Positions 1-7,821 of a stretch of DNA of 64,000 nt are shown piece by piece (within the stretch, counting starts at the first letter, position 1; each line of letters begins with the position of its first letter). The notes under the pieces were generated by a model, which was not told where the DNA came from, made no database searches, and worked only from the letters and a program-made list of their open reading frames with translations. The stretch is taken from the NCBI RefSeq assembly GCF_004214935.1, contig NZ_SFCC01000005.1:186001-250000 (forward strand). The letters run 5' to 3'. The stretch is from Amycolatopsis suaedae (GTDB taxonomy: Bacteria; Actinomycetota; Actinomycetes; Mycobacteriales; Pseudonocardiaceae). A program made the position numbers and the translations under genes.

Positions 1-828
1 CCGTACCGACAGCCCGGACACCGACAGCACCGGCTCACCGGACCGCTTGTGCGTGTCGCCGAACTCGGTGGCACCGTCCCGCTCGACCTCGCCGATCTCG
101 CGGCCGAGCATGTGTGCCACCAGCTCGACCCGGCCGAGCCCGGCCATCGGGCCGGTGTGCACGCGCCTGCCGTCACGCAGGATCGTGACGTTGTCGCACA
201 GTTCCCACAGTTCCTCCAGGCGGTGCGACACGAACACCAGCCCGACGCCACGGTCACGCAGGGTCCTGGCCACCTCGAACAGGGTGGCGACCTCCCTGGC
301 CTCCAGCGACGACGTCGGCTCGTCCATGATCACCACGCGGCTGTCCACCGACATGGCCCGCGCCAGCGCGACCATCTGCTGGACGCCGAGGCCGAGCGTG
401 CCCAGCTCGGCGGTGACGTCCAGGTCGAGCCCGAGCGAGCCGGTCAGCTCGGCGGCCCGGCGGTTCATCGCGGGCACGTCGATCAGCCCGAACCGCCCGC
501 GGGGCTCCCTGCCCAGGAAAATGTTGCGTGCCACCGACAGCAGCGGCACCAGGTTGACCTCCTGGTAGATCGTGGAGATCCCGGCCTGCTGGGCCGCCGC
601 CGGGCGGGGGAAGTCCACCGCCCGCCCGGCGAAGAACACCTGGCCGCCGTCGGGCCGGTGCACCCCGGTGAGCACCTTGATCAGCGTGGACTTGCCCGCG
701 CCGTTCTCTCCGACCAGCGCGTGGATCTCCCCTGGTGCGAGGGAGAAGTCCACGCCCCGGAGGGCGTGCACCCCGCCGAACGACTTGGTGACGCCCTCCG
801 TGCGCAGCACGGCTTGCTCAGAACGCAT
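1..828 (-). CDS. Sugar ABC transporter ATP-binding protein, RbsA/XylG/MglA type (partial, 3' end outside window)
   Basis: This ATPase should power uptake of the sugar bound by the lipoprotein encoded just upstream. The first ABC half is visible: Walker A GENGAGKST at residues 40-48, signature-like LGLGVQQMVALARAM near residue 147, Walker B VVIMDEPTSSL near 165, then a switch-type VSHRLEEL. The reading frame continues off the left edge, so the second ABC half expected in this double-cassette family is not seen. The ATG at 826-828 overlaps the stop of the sugar-binding gene by 11 bases, indicating translational coupling. A membrane permease gene probably follows outside the window. The substrate cannot be told from sequence; the GH2 gene at the head of the operon suggests a sugar released from a beta-glycoside. 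Confidence 0.93.
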   Translation of the reverse strand, partial: MRSEQAVLRTEGVTKSFGGVHALRGVDFSLAPGEIHALVGENGAGKSTLIKVLTGVHRPDGGQVFFAGRAVDFPRPAAAQQAGISTIYQEVNLVPLLSVARNIFLGREPRGRFGLIDVPAMNRRAAELTGSLGLDLDVTAELGTLGLGVQQMVALARAMSVDSRVVIMDEPTSSLEAREVATLFEVARTLRDRGVGLVFVSHRLEELWELCDNVTILRDGRRVHTGPMAGLGRVELVAHMLGREIGEVERDGATEFGDTHKRSGEPVLSVSGLSVR

Positions 829-1897
829 TGGCGAGGTTCTGTGCCGCGTTGTCCCGGTTGTACTCGTCGTCCTCGATGATGACGTTGGCCGGGATCGGCT
901 CGCCGTTCAGGAACTTCTGCGCCGTCTGGAACGACAGCGGGCCGAACCGCGGGTTCGACTCGATGACGGCGTTGATCTTGCCGTCGACGATGGCCTGCAC
1001 GGCGTTGCGGGTGCCGTCGATGGAGACGATCTTGATGTCCTCACCGGGGCGCTTGCCGGCCGCCTGTACCGCGGTGACCGCGCCCAGCGCCATCTCGTCG
1101 TTGTGCGCGTAGATGGCGGTAATCCCGGGGTTGGCCTGGATCAGCTGCTCGGCGACGGCCTGACCGCGTTCCCTGGCGAAGTTGCCGGTCTGCTCGGCGA
1201 CGATCTCCAGCCCGGGATGCTTGGCCTTGACCTGCTCCTTGAAGCCGGAGTTGCGGTCGTCGGTCACGTTGTTGCCCGACGACCCCAGCAGCACGGCCAC
1301 CTTCGCGGTGCCGCCGGTGGCCTTGGCCAGCGCGTCGGCGGCCCGCCTGCCCTGGTCCTTGAAGTCCGAGCCGAGGAAGGCGACGTAGTCGACGCAGTGC
1401 TGGTTGGTCACCTTCCGGTCGATGGTCAGCACCGGCACGCCCTTGGCCTTGGCCGCGGCCAGCGCCGGGTCGAGGCCGTCGGAGTTCACCGGCGCCACGA
1501 TCAGGAACTTGACGTTCTTGGCCAGCAGATCCTGGATATCGGCGATCTGCTTGGGCAGCTCGTTGTTGGCGTTGGTCACCAGCAGGTTGACGCCCTGCTC
1601 CTTGGCCGCGGCCTGCAGCGAGGCGGTCTCCGCCGCGCGGAACGCCGCCGTGTCCGGTTCGGACTGGGAGAACCCGACCGTCGCGCCCTTCAGGTCGAAC
1701 TTCTGGGCGCCGTACTTCTGCAGGGTGCAGCCCTCACCGGCGGGCTGCGGGTCCTGCTTGACCACCTGGCCGTCGCCCGCGCCGGGAGCGGGCGCCTGCC
1801 CGCCCGGCGCGGCGGAGTCGCCGGGGTTGGTGCAGGCGGCCAGGGCCAGCCCGGCGATGGCCAGGCCGGCCAGCGCCCGTCTCTTCGCTGTTGTCAT
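818..1897 (-). CDS. Sugar-binding lipoprotein of a ribose/xylose-type ABC importer
   Basis: A 359-residue periplasmic-binding-protein-like lipoprotein of the Peripla_BP_4 group. It begins with a charged, then hydrophobic leader ending in the lipobox LAAC with Cys22 as the lipidated residue, followed by a Gly/Ala/Pro-rich tether to about residue 50. The body shows two sugar-binding lobes, with family-like strings such as VGFSQSEPDTAAFR, LIVAPVNSDGLDPAL, YAHNDEMALGAV and IVSIDGTRNAVQAIVDGKI. Start: ATG preceded by AAGGAGAAA at normal spacing. It lies 25 bases after the GH2 gene and overlaps the ATPase gene, so the three genes form one minus-strand operon. It probably captures the product of the GH2 enzyme at the outer face of the membrane; that link is inference from context. 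Confidence 0.93.
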   Translation of the reverse strand: MTTAKRRALAGLAIAGLALAACTNPGDSAAPGGQAPAPGAGDGQVVKQDPQPAGEGCTLQKYGAQKFDLKGATVGFSQSEPDTAAFRAAETASLQAAAKEQGVNLLVTNANNELPKQIADIQDLLAKNVKFLIVAPVNSDGLDPALAAAKAKGVPVLTIDRKVTNQHCVDYVAFLGSDFKDQGRRAADALAKATGGTAKVAVLLGSSGNNVTDDRNSGFKEQVKAKHPGLEIVAEQTGNFARERGQAVAEQLIQANPGITAIYAHNDEMALGAVTAVQAAGKRPGEDIKIVSIDGTRNAVQAIVDGKINAVIESNPRFGPLSFQTAQKFLNGEPIPANVIIEDDEYNRDNAAQNLANAF

Positions 1898-1922
1898 GTG
1901 CGTTTCTCCTTGCTCGCAAGAA

Positions 1923-4424
1923 CTACGGCCGGGTGGCCAGGGTGGCGACCTCGTGGTCGGTCAGCGCCCGGTCGAACAGCCGGACGTCGTCGACCGCGCC
2001 GCGGAGGTGGTCGACCTGGTTGCCGCCGTACTGCGCGCGGCCGATCACGGTCGGGCCGTTCGACGAGTCGGCGACGCACGAGCTGCGCGTGTCGACCTTG
2101 CGGCCGTCGACGTAGAGCGACACGGTGCCCGCCTTGGCGTCCCGCACGCCGGTCAGGTGGTACCAGCGGCCCGGCTCCGGCTTCTCCGGCGAGATCGCCC
2201 GCAGCCCGACGAAGCTCATCGCCCAGCGCTGGTCCTGACCGGAGTACTGCAGGAAGAACGCGCTGTTGCTGCTGGAGTCCTGGCTGACGACGGTCTGGAA
2301 GCCGCCGTCGGCGACGTCCAGCTTCGCCCACGCCGACACGCTGTAGCTGCTGCCGGTGTTCAGCAGCGGCTTGCCGGTGTCGGCCTGGCCGTTGCCGTTG
2401 AACGTGACGGCGCCGCCGTCGACACCCGCGGTCCAGCCGGCGTTGGTCAGCCGCGCGTCCGCGTCACCGACGGCGTCGGTGGCGGTGGTGCCGCTGCCCT
2501 CGTCGAACCGGTAGGCGTGCACGCCGTCGATGCCGGGGGTACCCGGACCGGGGTCGGGTGCGCCCGTCCCGCTGCCGTCGGCCTTGCGGATGATCTCCTC
2601 GTTGATGGCCTTGACCTGGCCGAAGTCCATCTTCGCCACCTGCCGGTCGTAGGTGAAGAAGCCGTTGACCTCGTGTTCCACGTCGGTGATCTGGGTGTAG
2701 ATGGCGCCACCGATGCCGCAGCGCTGGGCGGCGGTCAGCACGTCGCGCTGGTTGGCGACGTAGGCCCGGGTGAGCGCGGCCTTGTCCGGCAGCAGCTCGC
2801 CGTAGCCGTGGCCCTCGCCGAACCACATGTGGCCCTCGATCTCCAGGCCGTAGCCGCCGTGCTCGCCGTCGATGGACGAGCGGCGCTCGTCCGGCACCGG
2901 GGTGGCCGGGCCGTGGTAGGCGTGCCAGTCGATCACGTCGCCCTTGCCGGAGTCGCCGAGCGAGTCGCAGCAGTTCACGCCGCTGTGGGCGTTGACCAGC
3001 CGGGTCGGGTCCTGGCGTTTGATGTCGTCGGCGATGCGGCCGGTGGCCTCGCGCGACCACTCGCCCCAGCCCTCGTTGAACGGCACCCAGCCGATGACCG
3101 AGGTCCAGTTCTTCTTCTGCTCGATCATCTCGTGCAGTTCGGCCTCCCACTTGACGGTCGCCTCGTGCGGGGGCCGCTCCTTGCCGTTCTCCATCGACGG
3201 CATGTCCTGCCACACCATGAGGCCGAGCCGGTCGGCGTGGTAGTACCAGCGGTCCGGTTCGGTCTTGATGTGCTTGCGCACGGTGTTGAAGCCGAGCTTC
3301 TTGTGCTGTTCGAGGTCGAACGCGAGCGCGGCGTCGGTCGGCGCGGTGTAGATGCCGTCCGGCCAGTAGCCCTGGTCCAAAGTGGACATCAGGAAGGTGA
3401 TCTTGCCGTTCAGCGTGAGCCGGAGCTTGCCGTCCTTGCCCTTGGCCTGGCCGATCTCACGCATGCCGAAGTACGAGCTGACCTTGTCCACCGGCTTGCC
3501 GCCGTCACGCAGGACGACCTCCAGGTCGTACAGGTGCGGCGAGTCCGGCGACCACAGCTTGGCGTTGGGCACCCGCACGGTGATCGGCTTGTTCACCGGC
3601 CCGCGGGTGCGGGTGACGACGCGGTTGCCGTCGCGGACGACGACCTCGGCCATCATCTCCCGGTCGCCCGCGGCCTTGACGGTGAGGCCGAGCGTGGAGG
3701 TGTCGATGTCGGGCACCATGCCCAGCTCGGTGACGTGGCCGGCGGACACCGGCTCCATCCACACCGTCTGCCAGATGCCCGACGCGCTCTCGTAGAAGAT
3801 CCCGCGGTCAGGCACCCTGCGCTGCTTGCCGATGGCCTGCCATTCGGCGTCGGTACGGTCGGTGACCCCGACGATGACCTCCTGGTCGGCGCCGGGCTTG
3901 AGGGCGTCGGTGATGTCGGCGGAGAACGCGCCATAGCCGCCGGAGTGCTCGGCGACCTTGCGGCCGTTGACGTAGACCACCGCGCTGTGGTCGACGGCGC
4001 CGAAGTTCAGCTTGATCCGCTGGTCGCGCCAGTTGTCCGGCACGCTGACCGTGCGGCGGTACCACATGTGGTCGTCGTGCCTGCCGATGCCGGACAGGTC
4101 GGACTCGGCCGGGTAGGGCACCAGGATGCGTTCCGGCAGCGTACGGCCGACCGGCGGCGCCTCGCCCTGGGTCGCGGCGGCGAACTCCCACAGTCCGTTG
4201 AGGTTGCGCCATTCCTTGCGCACCAGCTGCGGGCGGGGGTACTCGGGAAGTGCGTTGTCCGGCGAGACCAGGTGGGTCCACGGGGTCGGCAGGCGTGGCT
4301 CCTTCGGCGCCCACTCGGGCGCGCTCGCCATCGCCGGGGAACCGGTCGTGAGCAGCAGCATCGCACTCACCAGGGACGCGGCGGCCAGTAGTGATCTGCG
4401 AACAGGTGACATCGTTGTCGACAC
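1923..4424 (-). CDS. Secreted glycoside hydrolase family 2 enzyme with C-terminal LamG domain
   Basis: An 833-residue exported beta-glycosidase (beta-galactosidase/glucuronidase superfamily). An N-terminal signal peptide (RRSLLAAASLVSAMLLL, cut near residue 33) is followed by the GH2 sugar-binding jelly roll (about 65-230), an immunoglobulin-like domain, and the TIM barrel (about 340-615). The acid/base is probably Glu451 in PFNEGW and the nucleophile Glu521 in GEHGGYG. After a Gly/Pro linker near residue 625 comes a LamG/concanavalin-like domain to the end, typical of carbohydrate attachment. The ATG follows GAGAGG. It is the first gene of an operon with a ribose-type sugar importer, an unusual partner for a secreted GH2. 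Exact sugar specificity cannot be read from the sequence. Confidence 0.93.
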   Translation of the reverse strand: MSTTMSPVRRSLLAAASLVSAMLLLTTGSPAMASAPEWAPKEPRLPTPWTHLVSPDNALPEYPRPQLVRKEWRNLNGLWEFAAATQGEAPPVGRTLPERILVPYPAESDLSGIGRHDDHMWYRRTVSVPDNWRDQRIKLNFGAVDHSAVVYVNGRKVAEHSGGYGAFSADITDALKPGADQEVIVGVTDRTDAEWQAIGKQRRVPDRGIFYESASGIWQTVWMEPVSAGHVTELGMVPDIDTSTLGLTVKAAGDREMMAEVVVRDGNRVVTRTRGPVNKPITVRVPNAKLWSPDSPHLYDLEVVLRDGGKPVDKVSSYFGMREIGQAKGKDGKLRLTLNGKITFLMSTLDQGYWPDGIYTAPTDAALAFDLEQHKKLGFNTVRKHIKTEPDRWYYHADRLGLMVWQDMPSMENGKERPPHEATVKWEAELHEMIEQKKNWTSVIGWVPFNEGWGEWSREATGRIADDIKRQDPTRLVNAHSGVNCCDSLGDSGKGDVIDWHAYHGPATPVPDERRSSIDGEHGGYGLEIEGHMWFGEGHGYGELLPDKAALTRAYVANQRDVLTAAQRCGIGGAIYTQITDVEHEVNGFFTYDRQVAKMDFGQVKAINEEIIRKADGSGTGAPDPGPGTPGIDGVHAYRFDEGSGTTATDAVGDADARLTNAGWTAGVDGGAVTFNGNGQADTGKPLLNTGSSYSVSAWAKLDVADGGFQTVVSQDSSSNSAFFLQYSGQDQRWAMSFVGLRAISPEKPEPGRWYHLTGVRDAKAGTVSLYVDGRKVDTRSSCVADSSNGPTVIGRAQYGGNQVDHLRGAVDDVRLFDRALTDHEVATLATRP

Positions 4425-4442
4425 CTCTCGGGGCGGCAGGGA

Positions 4443-4464
4443 GGCGTCAGCGGTCGCTGACGCC
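4443..4464. promoter_or_regulatory. Perfect 10-base inverted repeat in the GH2 leader
   Basis: GGCGTCAGCG, two bases, then CGCTGACGCC, about 18 bases before the GH2 ATG and about 60 bases downstream of the predicted -10. It may be an operator or an mRNA leader hairpin. No regulator gene lies beside the operon. Confidence 0.4.
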
Positions 4465-4522
4465 CACGAGCGCAGTCGCCCGGGTGTGCCGGCACGAACG
4501 GGTGACCCTCGATCGGTGACCT

Positions 4523-4551
4523 ATTTCACGCAAGCAATCAACATTTGTCAA
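4523..4551 (-). promoter_or_regulatory. Predicted sigma-70-type promoter of the GH2/importer operon
   Basis: On the minus strand TTGACA (4546-4551) is followed after exactly 17 bases by TGAAAT (4523-4528). The surrounding 4520-4590 stretch is far more AT-rich than its neighbours. Over the -35 lies a direct repeat TCAACAT (4538-4544 and 4548-4554, 10-base period on the plus strand), a possible regulator site. Confidence 0.6.
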
Positions 4552-4615
4552 CATATCCGACCATCATTACTCAGACATCAAACAAATCGACGAGCTTCCG
4601 TGACCTGGCGTCAGG

Positions 4616-4670
4616 GCACGTGAAGGCCACCTTCACCACGTGAGACGTAATGAAGGTGGCCTTCACGTGC
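4616..4670. repeat. Hairpin repeat, copy 1 (probable terminator of the GH64 gene)
   Basis: Two 20-base arms (4616-4635 and 4651-4670) are perfect inverted copies built on GTGAAGGCCACCTTCA, with a 15-base centre that itself folds as ACGT-N3-ACGT. In the GH64 (minus-strand) transcript the two mismatched positions become U-G wobbles, giving a continuous 26-pair stem with a 3-base loop. It starts 11 bases after the GH64 stop codon. No U-tract follows. Related copies are at 9910-9968 and 23176-23224. Confidence 0.85.
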
Positions 4671-4681
4671 GGGGGCGGGGC

Positions 4682-5866
4682 TCAGCGCAGGGACTTGACC
4701 GTCACGGTGAGCACGTCCGGGTCACCGGCCCGTACCGCGCCGCTGAAGTCCGGGCCGCCGGTGGCGGTCACGTCGTCGTACGGGAAGGCGTACCCGCGGT
4801 TGTCCGGCAGCAGTTCGTGCACGATCCGCGCGTAGTGGTTGGTCGCCGGCGTGCGGTAGAACTGGTCCGGTTTCTCGCCGTTGGGCTGGTCGGCGTTGGC
4901 CAGCAACGTCGTGCGGTTCAGCGCCGCGGCCAGCCGGGGAATGAGCGCCTTGCGCAGGTCGCTCGCACCGCCGAGGGAGAACGGGCCGCTGTCGCAGCTG
5001 AAGATGTCGGCCGTGCTGGGCTTGGCGAAACCCTCGCTGCCCAGCCGCAGCTGGCCGTCACCGCCGACCCTGCCGGTCAGCACACCGAAGCTGGCCTGGG
5101 TGTCGACCTTCAGGTCGGTGCCGCGGTACTTGTTCCACACCTCGTCGACGTAACCGCCGAGGTAGTTGCCGAACTCGCCCGCCTTGTAGTGCGCGCTCAT
5201 CGCCCGCAGCGGCTGGCCGCCCGCCCGCTGCACCAGGCTGCCCCACGGCGCGCCGTCGCGGCCCGCCTGCTCCTCCAGCCGCGTCACCAGGCTGCCCAGC
5301 GCGCCGGCGGGCAGGCCGGGGACGGTTTCCGTCTTCCCCGACGCCGTCCGCAACGACAACCCGAGCGGCGCGGCGACGAAGTCGACATAGCTGATGTTGG
5401 CGAACAGCTCCGCCTCGTTGAACGTGAACTCCGCGAACGTCCAGTTCCTGGCGAAGTTCGGGTCGCCGGTGTTGAGGAAGCTCGGGTGCACGACGTGCGG
5501 ACCGGGGTTGACGAAGAAGCTCAGCTTCTCCCCTGTCACCACGTAGATCCGCGCGCCGTACATGCGAGGCACCGACACGGTGGTCGTGCTGCCCTGCCCG
5601 CCGAGGGGAATCGAGCAGTCCTCCGGCAACGGCGTCACCGGGGCACCCGGCGAGGGCGGGTAGTACGAGCTGCCGTTGGGCCGCACGAACAGTGGTTTCC
5701 CACCGGACAGCCCGGTCACGTAGGCGAAAGCCGTGTTCGAACCCGAGTTGTTGACCAGGGCGAGTCTGAACGTCTCGGGCGTCTGGGCGGAGGCGGACAG
5801 CCTGGCCAGTGCGGGGACTGCCAGCGCCGCGGCGGACGCACCGAGGAAGGTACGGCGAGAGATCAT
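4682..5866 (-). CDS. Secreted GH64 beta-1,3-glucanase (laminaripentaose-producing type)
   Basis: A 394-residue exported endo-beta-1,3-glucanase of the thaumatin-like GH64 family, which cuts laminarin and fungal wall glucan. The N-terminus MISRRTFLGASAAALAVPA is a twin-arginine-type signal. The catalytic pair is recognisable as Glu146 in FAEFTF and Asp162 in YVDFVA; their 16-residue spacing matches the Glu/Asp pair known for the Streptomyces matensis enzyme. Other family strings are LSFFVNPGPHVVHPSFLN and YAFPYDDVTATGG near the C-terminus. It is a single-gene unit: a hairpin terminator lies 11 bases after the stop. A DasR-like box lies 44 bases before the ATG, suggesting control with chitin/amino-sugar genes. 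Confidence 0.93.
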   Translation of the reverse strand: MISRRTFLGASAAALAVPALARLSASAQTPETFRLALVNNSGSNTAFAYVTGLSGGKPLFVRPNGSSYYPPSPGAPVTPLPEDCSIPLGGQGSTTTVSVPRMYGARIYVVTGEKLSFFVNPGPHVVHPSFLNTGDPNFARNWTFAEFTFNEAELFANISYVDFVAAPLGLSLRTASGKTETVPGLPAGALGSLVTRLEEQAGRDGAPWGSLVQRAGGQPLRAMSAHYKAGEFGNYLGGYVDEVWNKYRGTDLKVDTQASFGVLTGRVGGDGQLRLGSEGFAKPSTADIFSCDSGPFSLGGASDLRKALIPRLAAALNRTTLLANADQPNGEKPDQFYRTPATNHYARIVHELLPDNRGYAFPYDDVTATGGPDFSGAVRAGDPDVLTVTVKSLR

Positions 5867-5909
5867 GGCTGCTCCTCGACGTTGAGGGGACCGTTGCTCG
5901 CTGTCGCAG

Positions 5910-5936
5910 CGTGGTTCAGACCACTGAATTTGTCAA
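5910..5936 (-). promoter_or_regulatory. DasR-like operator (5910-5925) and -35 element before the GH64 gene
   Basis: Minus strand 5910-5925 reads AGTGGTCTGAACCACG and matches 13 of 16 positions of the known DasR site A(C/G)TGGTCTAGACCA(C/G)T, keeping an ACCAC/GTGGT inverted repeat. A TTGACA (5931-5936) lies just upstream; a -10 at normal spacing would overlap the box, as expected for a repressor site. Confidence 0.55.
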
Positions 5937-6073
5937 CGGTGACAACAAACCCGCCCGAGCCGTTCTCCGGGCACACCGGATCGACGCTCGTGCGCACCCC
6001 GCTCACCAGCGCTGACGCGAGCCTGCCCGGTGCGTCTGAAGGAATTCTCCACGGCCCATGTCACCCGGCTGGC

Positions 6074-7036
6074 CTACAGCGAACGCAGGTACTCGGCGAA
6101 CCGCTCCAGGCCGTCCACCACCCGGGGACCGCTGATGCCCTCGTTGTAGTCCAGGACGAAGAACCGGTTGCCGACGACCGCGGGCAGGCTCGCCGTCGTC
6201 GGCGACTCCTTCAGGAACTTGATCTTCTCCGCGGCCGGCTTGTCGCCGTAGTCGAGGATGACGATCACCTCCGGCTGCGCCCGCACCACCGGCTCCCAGC
6301 CGACCTTCGTCCACCGGGCGTCCAGCCCGGCGAAGATGTTGCGGCCACCGGCGAAGGAGATGATGTCGTTGGGCGGCACCTGGTTGCCCGCCGTCGCGGC
6401 CTGGTCGGTGCCCGAGTCGTAGAGGAACACCGGCACGGCCCGGTCCTTCGGCGCGCGGGCCCGCACCGCGTCGACCCGGCCGCGTAGCCCGGCCACCACC
6501 TGCGCCGCCCGCTCGGGGACACCGAAGATCGCGCCGAGGCGCTGCAGGTCGGTGTAGAGGGCGTCGAACGGTGCCTGACGTTCCGGGAAGCCGGGGTAGT
6601 TGAAGCAGGACTCGGTGTGCATGAAGCTCTGGATACCCAGCCCGTCCAGGATCGCCGGGGTGATCCCGCGCTGGTCGCTGAACCCGGAGTTCCAGCCCGC
6701 GACCACCAGGTCCGCCTTGGCCTGGACGACCTGCTCGCGGTTGAGCAGGTCGTCGCCGAGGAAGGTGATCTTGCGGTACTCCGCGGCGTACGGCGACCGT
6801 TCGACCGGCGGGTTGGCCGGCGGCATGACGTAGCCGTGCACGTGGTCGGTCAGGCCCAGCGCGAACAGCTTGTCCGCGCTGCCCGCCTCGTAGGCCACCG
6901 CACGTTTCGGTGTGGTGTAACGGACCTGCTCGCCACAGCGCTGCACGGTGACGGCGCCGTCCTGCGCGCCGGGCTCCACCGTGGCACCGCAGCCGCCCAG
7001 CACCAGCACCGCCGCCAGCGCGATCGCACGTCTCAT
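6074..7036 (-). CDS. Substrate-binding lipoprotein of a BtuF/FepB-type importer
   Basis: A 320-residue lipoprotein (lipobox LGGC, Cys16) of the Peripla_BP_2 class, which binds metal chelates such as cobalamin, haem or siderophores. Typical strings are AVAYEAGSADKLFALGL, QAKADLVVAGWNSGFS, SFMHTESCFNYPGF, PEVIVILDYGD and NRFFVLDYNEGISGP. It is the last gene of a permease-ATPase-lipoprotein operon; its ATG overlaps the ATPase stop as ATGA. The ligand is not evident. The CFNYPG...LYTDLQRLGAIFGV region resembles actinobacterial proteins annotated as coenzyme F420-0 ABC transporter binding proteins, so that annotation should be considered beside siderophore or corrinoid uptake. Confidence 0.88.
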   Translation of the reverse strand: MRRAIALAAVLVLGGCGATVEPGAQDGAVTVQRCGEQVRYTTPKRAVAYEAGSADKLFALGLTDHVHGYVMPPANPPVERSPYAAEYRKITFLGDDLLNREQVVQAKADLVVAGWNSGFSDQRGITPAILDGLGIQSFMHTESCFNYPGFPERQAPFDALYTDLQRLGAIFGVPERAAQVVAGLRGRVDAVRARAPKDRAVPVFLYDSGTDQAATAGNQVPPNDIISFAGGRNIFAGLDARWTKVGWEPVVRAQPEVIVILDYGDKPAAEKIKFLKESPTTASLPAVVGNRFFVLDYNEGISGPRVVDGLERFAEYLRSL

Positions 7037-7821
7037 CGGGTCTTCGCCTCCAGGGTCTCGGGAAGGGTGTAGAGCAGTTGCGGGACACCGGTTTCCGGAT
7101 GCTCGACGACGGACGCGGCCACGCCGAACACCTCCCGCACCAGGTCGGTGGTCAGCACCTCACGCGGGCTGCCGACGGTGACCAGCGCACCGCCGGACAG
7201 CACGCCGAGGCGGTCGCAGGCCGCGGCCGCCAGGTTGAGGTCGTGCAGCACCACCAGCACGGTCAGCCCGGTCCGGCGCAGCAGGCCGAGCAGGCCCAGC
7301 TGGTGGTGGACGTCGAGATGGTTGGTGGGTTCGTCGAGCACCAGCACCGACGGCTCCTGCGCCAGCGCCCTGGCGACGAGCACCCGCTGCCGCTCGCCGC
7401 CGGACAGGGTGAGCACACCCCGGCCGGCCAGGTGGGCCACGTCCATCCGCGCCATGGCGTCCGCGCACAGTTCGCGGTCGCGCTCGCCGAGCGGCTGGTT
7501 GCCGCGCAGGTGCGGGGTCCGGCCCAGCGCCACCATCTCCGCGACGGTGAAGTCCAGGCCGGAGCCGTTCTCCTGGGCTACGGCCGCGACCGACCGCGCG
7601 GCGTCCCGCAGCCGCAGTGCCGACAGTTCGGTGTCGCCCAGCCACACCGCTCCCCCGGCGGGCCGCAGCGCGCGGTACACGCAGCGCAGGGCGGTCGACT
7701 TGCCGGAACCGTTGGGCCCCACCAGTCCCACCACCCGGCCGGACGGGACGTCCAGGCTCAGCTCACGCAGGATCCGCCTGCCACCGAGTTCGACCGTGAG
7801 CCGGTCCAGCCGCAAGTCCAT
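7033..7821 (-). CDS. ABC transporter ATPase, FepC/BtuD type
   Basis: A 262-residue ATPase energising the adjacent FecCD-type permease. Visible motifs are Walker A GPNGSGKST near residue 36, Q-loop AVAQENG, signature LSGGERQRV near 138, Walker B VLVLDEPTNHLD near 160 and the H-loop VVLHDLN. The ATG shares one base with the permease stop (TGATG), and the stop overlaps the lipoprotein start, so the three are co-translated. The long form FTVAEMVALGRTPH between Walker A and signature is typical of chelate importers rather than sugar or amino-acid systems. Confidence 0.92.
   Translation of the reverse strand: MDLRLDRLTVELGGRRILRELSLDVPSGRVVGLVGPNGSGKSTALRCVYRALRPAGGAVWLGDTELSALRLRDAARSVAAVAQENGSGLDFTVAEMVALGRTPHLRGNQPLGERDRELCADAMARMDVAHLAGRGVLTLSGGERQRVLVARALAQEPSVLVLDEPTNHLDVHHQLGLLGLLRRTGLTVLVVLHDLNLAAAACDRLGVLSGGALVTVGSPREVLTTDLVREVFGVAASVVEHPETGVPQLLYTLPETLEAKTR

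Noticed and set aside
1404..4391. Very long plus-strand open frame (995 codons) opposite the GH2 gene
   Set aside because: Antisense shadow of high-GC coding DNA: the product is low-complexity, rich in Val/Arg/Gly/Asp, with no domain, and the minus strand has a complete GH2 with catalytic residues.
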